Shown piece by piece: positions 41,484 to 47,031 of a stretch of 47,031 nucleotides of DNA. The notes beneath the pieces were generated by a model. The model was not told the DNA's origin. It was given only the letters and a program-made list of their open reading frames with translations, and did no database searches. Numbering within the stretch: the stretch's first letter is position 1; the number at the start of each line of letters is the position of its first letter. This DNA comes from Clostridiales bacterium (lineage in GTDB: Bacteria > Bacillota > Clostridia > Lachnospirales > WQUN01): positions 1 through 47,031 of the forward strand of contig JAISGK010000015.1 in NCBI GenBank assembly GCA_031263155.1, written 5' to 3'. The position numbers and the translations under genes were made by a program.

Positions 41484-42769
41484 GAGTGTTCTTGCTCATG
41501 TTCTTGAGTGCTCCCGTCATCGAAATTAAGCAGCATGGCGAACACAGCGCTTAGTATCATGAGAATGAACGGAAACAGCGCAAGCAGAAACCGCGTCGCG
41601 CTTGCGGGGTTGGCACCGGGGTTATCGCCGCTTTCGTATCCAAATATTATAGACACAAGAAAGAACGCAAGGCTGGTGAACAGCCCGTTTAGCCTGTTGA
41701 GAAAACCGCCCACACTGGAGTATATACCCTCGCGCCGCTGGTTGTACTTGCTTGCGTCTTCATCAATAATCCTTGCGCCTATAAGATCGTTGGTCGCCAG
41801 CACCCCGCCATAGCCCACGGCCAATATAGCCCCGGCGGCCACGGCCCACATGAACGAACCGGCAAAGTACAGCGGCAAATATGCCAGTCCCAAAAACATC
41901 AGCGCGAGGCGCCACACTTTTACAACCTCATACTTATTAAGGAATCGTGACCATACCCAAATGAACGCGATGCTCACCACAAGGACAGTAGCAAATAGTA
42001 TGCTCGTTTGGACACTGGAGATATTGAGCGCGTACTTGGCGTAAAACGGCATGGCCGACATCACCAGCGACATGGCCGCGCTATAGAAAGCGGTCGCAAT
42101 CCCCGCTATCCAAAAATGTTTGTTTTTTGCGATGGAGAGGATACTATCCCACATGCGCGGCTTTGCCATTTCGTTATAGTCAGGGTTTTCGTGACAGCCC
42201 AGGGCGGAGAAGATGATCACCGCGCCGCCGAGCAGCCCATATATGATAGCGGTAGTTTGATAACCTATCGCGCCGGTAACGATCGGGGTTAACGCGATGC
42301 TGATTATCATTGCCAGCAATTGGAAAGCCTGGCGCATAGAGTTGGTATGCGAGCGTTCGCGCTGCGTTTTGAACAATTCGGGGAACAAGGGGGCGTAGTT
42401 GGCGTTTATAAGTGAGTCGATTGTCCCCGTAAGTACATACATGGGCAAAAAATACAGTATGATATTGGGGATGTTGGGGGGCGAGAAGAACCCAATTAGC
42501 AGAAGCGCGAGCGCCGGAGCGCCGACGATAAGCCATGGGCGGCGTCTGCCCCATTTAGTGCGCGTGCGGTCGGATAAAAATCCGTACACGGGGTTATCAA
42601 GGGCGTCGATAAATGTGTATATCAGCAGGGTAAGTGAGTAGTGCTTAATGGGCATTCCCATTCTATCCACATAAAAAATGGACGCGTATGTTTTAAAGAT
42701 ATTGATGGGGATGGATGTGCCGAACATCCCCACCGCGTAACGCCAGGCTTTTGTTGGTTTTGCCGCCAT
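41480..42769 (-). CDS. GPH-family sugar:cation symporter (MFS)
   Basis: A 429-residue membrane protein with about 12 helices of the glycoside-pentoside-hexuronide (MelB-like) family. The signature after helix 2 is DALDNPVYGFLSDRTRTKWGRRRPWLIVGAP, given here with its central DNP and RTRTKWGRRRPW. It would import a sugar with Na+ or H+. GAGGAGG precedes the ATG, and an extended -10 box (TGC TAAAAT, near 42798-42803) lies upstream. The coupled deacetylase suggests an acetylated amino sugar or a glycoside, which is inference. Confidence 0.92.
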   Translation of the reverse strand: MAAKPTKAWRYAVGMFGTSIPINIFKTYASIFYVDRMGMPIKHYSLTLLIYTFIDALDNPVYGFLSDRTRTKWGRRRPWLIVGAPALALLLIGFFSPPNIPNIILYFLPMYVLTGTIDSLINANYAPLFPELFKTQRERSHTNSMRQAFQLLAMIISIALTPIVTGAIGYQTTAIIYGLLGGAVIIFSALGCHENPDYNEMAKPRMWDSILSIAKNKHFWIAGIATAFYSAAMSLVMSAMPFYAKYALNISSVQTSILFATVLVVSIAFIWVWSRFLNKYEVVKVWRLALMFLGLAYLPLYFAGSFMWAVAAGAILAVGYGGVLATNDLIGARIIDEDASKYNQRREGIYSSVGGFLNRLNGLFTSLAFFLVSIIFGYESGDNPGANPASATRFLLALFPFILMILSAVFAMLLNFDDGSTQEHEQEHS

Positions 42770-42940
42770 AGAATATCCTCCTCAACTGGATATATGTATT
42801 TTAGCATAATATGAGCGCTGAGAACACTGGCGGCGCAATTAATTTTTTGCGAGGTCTGCAAAACATTGAAATCCCCTAAACAGTGTGAATTCGAACTGAA
42901 AGATACTGCTCAAGTTTGAATTAGCCATTTGCTGACCTCG

Positions 42941-44140
42941 CTATCTGCTCAACCAGTCTATGAGGTTCAATTGGTGTATGCCGTCATGGTCACCCGTGAA
43001 GTCATCCATCGTTATCAGGAACTTCGGATAGTTGTCGCGTATCTGTTTGAGAGGGGTAAGCTCACGCGCTAAGACCGCCTCATCCAAAACGGTCGCCGAG
43101 ACCTGATAGTATTCGGTCTGTTTATCCCGCGCGGCGATAAAATCCACCTCCGTGCCGCGCGCCGCCTTGCCGATATTGACCGTATATCCCCGCCGCAAAA
43201 GCTCCAAATACACGATATTTTCTATCTGGTGTCCGATATCCTTGCCTTGTGTGCCAAGTATCATGTTCTGCAATCCCGTGTCGCAGATATAATACTTGCT
43301 CTCAGATTTTAGATGCGTCCTGCCCTTGATGTCATACCGTTGCACCTTGTAGAACAAGTAGCTGTCGCAGAGGGCTTCAAGATAGGTTTCCACCGTAGCC
43401 ACCCCTGTGGGGCGACCGTTAGAGGTCAGCGTATCAGCTATCTTTTTTGCGGATACGGGACTTCCCACGTTGCTTGCCAAAAAGCTGGTGATGGATTTTA
43501 GCAATGTGATGTCATTGAGTTTCTTGCGGGTCATCACGTCTTTGACGAGGACGGTGTTGTATATCCCCTCCAAATACTGGCTGTGAGCAAGGGAATTGTC
43601 CACAAACCGGGCGGCGTAGGGAAACGCGCCCATGTTCATATACTGACCAAACCGCTCCCGCTTGTCGGACGTAGACACTGCCTCGCCGTACTCCGCAAAA
43701 GAGAGCGGCAGCATATCAATCTTGATATACCGGGCAGTCAGTTTGGTGGCAAGCTCTCCCGACAGCATATAGGCGTTTGAGCCTGTGATGTAGATGTCGA
43801 GCGTTTTTTTGAGGAACAAGCTGGACACCGCTTTTTCGTAGTCCTTGCAGTTTTGGATTTCGTCGATAAATACATACGTACACTTGCCCGCAATAATGCG
43901 GGCTTTCACATACTCATGCAGTTTTTTATAATCCAGCAATTCGGCATAATCCTCATCTTCCAAGTTGATGTATATTATCTGCTCGTTGGTCACGCCCTCC
44001 GCTTTCAGGCGGCCTATATACAGTTCAAACAGGGTGGACTTGCCGCAGCGCCTTACCCCAGTGACAACCTTTATCATCTCTTCTTCGCGCCACATGGCGA
44101 GATGGTCTAAATACGCCTTGCGCTCTATCAGTTTATTCAT
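42941..44140 (-). CDS. AAA ATPase with DUF4143 domain
   Basis: A 399-residue protein of the AAA/DUF4143 family. The P-loop is VVTGVRRCGKSTLFELYI and the Walker B region YVFIDEIQNCKDYEKA. The C-terminal DUF4143 part includes LYFL-like elements such as KYYICDTGLQNM, IENIVYLELLRRGY and GTEVDFIA, the last resembling a nuclease-like fold. These ATPases are common, often horizontally moved, and poorly understood. It stands alone on the minus strand. Confidence 0.9.
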   Translation of the reverse strand: MNKLIERKAYLDHLAMWREEEMIKVVTGVRRCGKSTLFELYIGRLKAEGVTNEQIIYINLEDEDYAELLDYKKLHEYVKARIIAGKCTYVFIDEIQNCKDYEKAVSSLFLKKTLDIYITGSNAYMLSGELATKLTARYIKIDMLPLSFAEYGEAVSTSDKRERFGQYMNMGAFPYAARFVDNSLAHSQYLEGIYNTVLVKDVMTRKKLNDITLLKSITSFLASNVGSPVSAKKIADTLTSNGRPTGVATVETYLEALCDSYLFYKVQRYDIKGRTHLKSESKYYICDTGLQNMILGTQGKDIGHQIENIVYLELLRRGYTVNIGKAARGTEVDFIAARDKQTEYYQVSATVLDEAVLARELTPLKQIRDNYPKFLITMDDFTGDHDGIHQLNLIDWLSR

Positions 44141-44220
44141 GGCAAAAAAACGCCCCTTTCCGAGCCATTCACTGACTCTAGTTTTATTATATCAAACCCA
44201 GGGAGGGGATCACAAGTAAT

Positions 44221-44260
44221 TTTTGAAAAGAAAAATCTCTTGCTATTATATCAAGAGATT
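44221..44260 (-). terminator. Terminator of the SIS isomerase gene
   Basis: On the minus strand, AATCTCTTG (44260-44252) pairs perfectly with CAAGAGATT (44242-44234), with a 9-base loop, followed by TTTTTCTTTTC. It lies about 60 bases after the SIS-domain gene. Confidence 0.8.
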
Positions 44261-44322
44261 ACTAGATACGACTTATAAACAACTAATGTTCAATGAAAGT
44301 ATCCAAAGCCCCCTAGTTGTTA

Positions 44323-45003
44323 TCACAAGGAGTTTTTCATTGTTGGGGCTTCGGATATTTTGCTATTCATAATGAGACCTACAAAATAATTTTCTACGGC
44401 GATGCAGATGGCATGGTAGATCGGCAGGTGCAGCTCTTGAATTTTGTAAGTCTCCGTTTCTGGAACCGTTATTGTTAAATCACAAATATCTTTCATTTTT
44501 CCGCCGCTTTGCCCTGTGAGCCCTATGGTGAACGAGCCGCGAGCTTTTGCCGCTATACAGGCCGCTATAACATTTTTCGAATTGCCAGAGGTGCTTATGC
44601 CAATGAGGGTGGAGTTGGCGTCGGCAAAGGCCAAAGCCTGCTGCGCGAATACAAAATAGGGGTCGGCGTCATTGGCAAACGCTGTAGATAAGGCGGGCAT
44701 ACCCGTTAGAGGCAAGGCGCGTATGGGCGTTTGCAATGTCGCGGCCAGCGCCGCGCCCAGTTCACCACCAATCCTTACAAGGTTTCGCTTTAGATTTTCG
44801 TTTAGCGGGCGAGGTTTTATAAAACTTTTCATTAGCTCTCCCGCTATATGCTCGGCGTCGGCGGCGCTCCCGCCATTGCCGCACAGCAATATTGTGCCGC
44901 CGCTGGCGATCGTGCCGCATAGTTTTGATACGGCCAGCTCGATCGCCGCGCGCGAATCAGCAAGCGTGGGGTATCGCTTGATTAGATCGTCTACCTCAAT
45001 CAT
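44323..45003 (-). CDS. gmhA: SIS-domain phosphosugar isomerase (GmhA/DiaA-like)
   Basis: About 226 residues with the GmhA pattern: LLCGNGGSAADAEHIAGELM (phosphate-binding loop), ALPLTGMPALSTAFANDADP, and GISTSGNSKNVIAACIAAKA. GmhA converts sedoheptulose 7-phosphate to D-glycero-D-manno-heptose 7-phosphate; DiaA-like relatives differ in substrate, so the precise reaction is uncertain. I choose ATG 45003 because ATGAGGA lies 6 bases upstream; an ATG at 45024 has no site. No heptose-pathway partners are nearby. Confidence 0.85.
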   Translation of the reverse strand: MIEVDDLIKRYPTLADSRAAIELAVSKLCGTIASGGTILLCGNGGSAADAEHIAGELMKSFIKPRPLNENLKRNLVRIGGELGAALAATLQTPIRALPLTGMPALSTAFANDADPYFVFAQQALAFADANSTLIGISTSGNSKNVIAACIAAKARGSFTIGLTGQSGGKMKDICDLTITVPETETYKIQELHLPIYHAICIAVENYFVGLIMNSKISEAPTMKNSL

Positions 45004-45192
45004 TGTTATCCTCATTTCTTTCATGTAATAAGCCCCGGGTTTGCAGACACTATTTCGTGGATATCTTTTGCAATATCCTATAAATTAAAATTTTTAACAC
45101 TCTGATCGCCAGATTGTCTTACATCAACTTGATCATCGCCTTTCATTGGAATCCCACAACAGTGTGGATTTAAGTAATATATCACCAAACAG

Positions 45193-45417
45193 TCAGTTTG
45201 CCGCCATTGCCACCTCGCGACGCCGTATATAGTCCTCAACTTCCTCAATCACACCCTGCGTTCCAGTTAGGTGGAACGGCTCATAACCAATTTCAAGGAA
45301 GTGAAGGATGTTGTGCTTTTTATCAAGTGCGACAAACTCCTGCGGCGTTAGGCCGTGCTTACGCATATACTCGCCCGCTACATCAGCTTGCAGGAACAAA
45401 ACGGGATTCACTTTCAT
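45193..45417 (-). CDS. DUF3791-like small protein, copy 2
   Basis: A 74-residue homologue of the protein at 1086-1313, with FLEIGYEPFHLTGTQGV at its core. I start at ATG 45417 (GAGGTGTGAGG upstream) rather than at the in-frame 45435. It overlaps the stop of the preceding small gene by a few bases, while copy 1 has an 11-base gap. It closes the second cassette. Confidence 0.65.
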   Translation of the reverse strand: MKVNPVLFLQADVAGEYMRKHGLTPQEFVALDKKHNILHFLEIGYEPFHLTGTQGVIEEVEDYIRRREVAMAAN

Positions 45418-45419
45418 CC

Positions 45420-45662
45420 TCACACCTCCAGCCATCGCGACCAGTCGCCGGATCGCTCCGCTTTTACCATATCCACCACATACGCAGGGCTTTCGCGGTA
45501 GAGCAGCGAATTAGGCTTCATTAACACATTATACGTCTTAGTGGACATAAACTCGCGGAGCGCGTCCGTCGTGGGCTTGCCCGAAAGCGCCGCGAGTTCC
45601 TCCGCAACATTCGCCGTCAGTACCTTTACTATAAAGGCGATTTGATTCTCGTCAATTTTCAC
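45420..45662 (-). CDS. Small cassette protein A, copy 2
   Basis: An 80-residue protein homologous to the one at 829-1074, sharing T-D/E-ALR, M-x-TKTY, the SLL-x-x-ES segment and GDW-x-x-WL. Its N-terminal half has diverged most. It starts 4 bases after the DUF3990 stop. Its function is unknown; conservation of the triad suggests that it works with the DUF3990 protein. Confidence 0.65.
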   Translation of the reverse strand: MKIDENQIAFIVKVLTANVAEELAALSGKPTTDALREFMSTKTYNVLMKPNSLLYRESPAYVVDMVKAERSGDWSRWLEV

Positions 45663-45666
45663 TTAA

Positions 45667-46200
45667 TTACCTCCTGCCAATGCGCCGCAGTAAGTCAGCC
45701 GCCCGCTTGGTTCCGAAAAACATCTGATACGGCAATCTTTCCGGCAAAATGTTATCCAAGAATGTTTGAATTGCCCTGAAACTGTTTGTGTCACCGTAGA
45801 TACGGTTCATAAACGCCTGCACCACTACGTTAGTATCGTCGTTCGCCGTCGGACCTATGACAATGTCATAGTCGTGCTGATGTTTGCGGTTTGTGCGATT
45901 CTTGACGACAAAGCGCACCCATTCCTCGTTCGGTTCGGTGAACTCTTTCACGCTAAGTTTTGCCAGATTGTCGTCATCAAATTCGTAGGTGTACACCCAC
46001 GCTTGCGCGTTGGGCCTGCCTCCGTTTTCAACGAGCAAATCGTTCTCAAAGTTACGGTTACGGATAGCGAGCCGCTGTGCTTGTGACTCCGTGCGACTGG
46101 CGTAAAACCCTCGCCCGAAGTCTTTCCACGGTTTGCCGCGACTCACATCAATAGCGTCGAAATCGTAAATTGTACCGTGATAAAGTTTGATAATTGCCAT
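45667..46200 (-). CDS. DUF3990-family protein, cassette 2
   Basis: A 177-residue homologue of the protein at 290-832. It keeps LYHGTIYDFDAID, KDFGRGFYAS, an SQA-x-x-x-A-x-RN helix and DYDIVIGPTANDDTN. The central region and the C-terminus are more diverged than the motifs, as expected for paralogues of different age or target. ATG 46200 follows GGAGGG. A frame ending right before it (MNGGALAYRYDANGGQE, then stop) may be the tail of a lost gene. The ADP-ribosyltransferase-like activity is inferred. Confidence 0.75.
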   Translation of the reverse strand: MAIIKLYHGTIYDFDAIDVSRGKPWKDFGRGFYASRTESQAQRLAIRNRNFENDLLVENGGRPNAQAWVYTYEFDDDNLAKLSVKEFTEPNEEWVRFVVKNRTNRKHQHDYDIVIGPTANDDTNVVVQAFMNRIYGDTNSFRAIQTFLDNILPERLPYQMFFGTKRAADLLRRIGRR

Positions 46201-46512
46201 TTATTCTTGCCCTCCGTTGGCATCGTAGCGGTATGCCAGCGCACCGCCGTTCATCTCCTCGTACAAATGAAATTGTTCTATGGATTAATCCCTTGATGCG
46301 CTTCTCTGTTAAAACTGTAATAATCAGCGTCGCGTCTCAAATCTAAATATACTTTTCATTATAATACGATAATTGCGCGGGGAGGGCAATAGCAACGAAG
46401 TTTATCTGCTTGACATAGCAACGAAATTTGTCTGATTGCGCGGTTTAATTCTTTAACCTTCTGGCAACGATCAAGGTGCCCTTGCCATCGACAAGAGGCG
46501 AGGCAATTTTGT
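46201..46512. other. Gene-poor junction with a tandem repeat
   Basis: No complete gene is visible. The region upstream of the second cassette carries the tail peptide described there, an AT-rich stretch and two copies of a 26-base repeat (46389-46440). It appears to join two unrelated pieces of DNA. Confidence 0.5.
46389..46440. repeat. 26-base tandem repeat at a rearrangement junction
   Basis: ATAGCAACGAAGTTTATCTG (46389) and ATAGCAACGAAATTTGTCTG (46415) begin two adjacent copies with a 26-base period and few differences. Multiple short end repeats of this kind occur at termini of some insertion sequences, which would fit a truncated element. Confidence 0.45.
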
Positions 46513-46593
46513 CTGGACACGGCGGAAGATATTGAGCGCCGTATCAAGGCAAAGTACGAAACTGAGCCAAGCGAGGCAAACACCGATGAGTGA
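46513..46593 (+). pseudogene. Possible C-terminal remnant of hsdM
   Basis: The plus-strand frame reads LDTAEDIERRIKAKYETEP and stops at 46591-46593, overlapping the hsdS start by 8 bases, as type I modification and specificity genes often do. The upstream part of the gene is missing. The identity rests on position only. Confidence 0.35.
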
Positions 46594-47031
46594 TACCGCG
46601 AAGCAAGTACCGGAAATCCGTTTCAAGGGCTATACTGACGCTTGGGGGCAGCGTAAGTTGGGAGAGATGGCAGAGTCTCTTGAGTATGGTCTTAATGCGG
46701 CAGCGTGTGAGTACGACGGCGAAAACAAATACCTCCGCATTACGGACATTGACGATGAAACCCACAAATTCAACACAGATGCTTTGACTACGCCTAATGT
46801 AGATTTCTCCAATGCAGAAAACTACAAGTTGAAGGAGGGCGATGTTCTGTTTGCCCGGACAGGCGCGAGCGTCGGGAAGACCTACCGTTACAAGGCATTT
46901 GACGGTCTTGTGTACTTCGCCGGGTTCTTAATCCGTGCTAGAATCAAGCCCGATTATGATACTGAATTTGTCTTTCAGAACACTTTGACAAGCCGATACA
47001 ACCGCTACATTGCGATAATGTCACAGCGTTC
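46586..47031 (+). CDS. hsdS: Type I restriction specificity subunit, partial
   Basis: The first 148 codons of an HsdS protein that runs off the window. Its first target-recognition domain shows the usual start VPEIRFKGYTDAWGQRKLGE, then KYLRITDID, LKEGDVLFARTGASVGKTYR and AGFLIRARI. HsdS reads one half-site of the target DNA through each such domain and docks HsdM and HsdR. ATG 46586 is the start. No complete hsdM is present upstream in the window. Confidence 0.85.
   Translation, partial: MSDTAKQVPEIRFKGYTDAWGQRKLGEMAESLEYGLNAAACEYDGENKYLRITDIDDETHKFNTDALTTPNVDFSNAENYKLKEGDVLFARTGASVGKTYRYKAFDGLVYFAGFLIRARIKPDYDTEFVFQNTLTSRYNRYIAIMSQR

Noticed and set aside
46359-46583. Minus-strand frame upstream of hsdS
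   Set aside because: It covers the tandem repeat and the opposite strand of the type I remnant; no start site or known domain.

Overview
The window comes from an anaerobic, Gram-positive type bacterium, most likely an uncultured Clostridia (Bacillota). The support is strong purine-rich ribosome-binding sites, TTG and GTG starts, sigma-A type promoters, LplABC/YesMN-type sugar uptake, a Dpp/Ykf-like murein peptide operon, an oxygen-independent HemN-like radical SAM protein and an Fe-S old-yellow-enzyme. I saw no rRNA, tRNA or CRISPR array.

Layout: (1) 1-1.3 kb: GC-rich hairpins, then a three-gene cassette made of a DUF3990 protein and two small proteins. (2) 1.4-5.8 kb: a GH2 beta-mannosidase convergent with a secreted repeat protein. 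(3) 6.2-14.5 kb, minus strand: D-aminopeptidase (M55), dipeptide epimerase, peptide-binding lipoprotein, two permeases and a fused double ATPase. Together they form a transport-and-recycling operon for wall peptides or dipeptides. A palindromic element lies at its downstream end and again inside it, in opposite orientation. (4) 14.6-19 kb: flavin reductase, Fic protein with an operator-like repeat, PcrA helicase and a YesL-like membrane protein. (5) 19.3-27.4 kb, plus strand: sugar-type binding protein, permease, Fe-S old-yellow-enzyme, permease, YesM-like kinase and YesN-like regulator. (6) 27.5-30.7 kb: PIN/antitoxin pair, a decayed Gabija-like defence locus, methyltransferase and XRE regulator. 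(7) 31-32.6 kb: an ABC-F ribosome-protection gene with a leader attenuator. (8) 32.9-40.3 kb, minus strand: zinc-ribbon/FHA protein, FHA protein, FHA-FHA-ABC exporter, zinc-ribbon Ser/Thr kinase and a double radical-SAM fusion. (9) 40.6-45 kb: YdjC deacetylase with a GPH symporter, DUF4143 ATPase and a GmhA-type SIS isomerase. (10) 45.2-46.2 kb: a second, diverged and inverted copy of the DUF3990 cassette, followed by the truncated start of a type I restriction locus (hsdS).

The strongest candidate for an undescribed system is region 8. A kinase and three phosphopeptide-reader proteins surround an exporter built like mycobacterial Rv1747 (which is paired with PknF). They are followed by a protein that joins a HemN-like radical SAM enzyme to a HydE/BioB-like barrel lacking its cluster cysteines. 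The twin DUF3990 cassettes are the second candidate.
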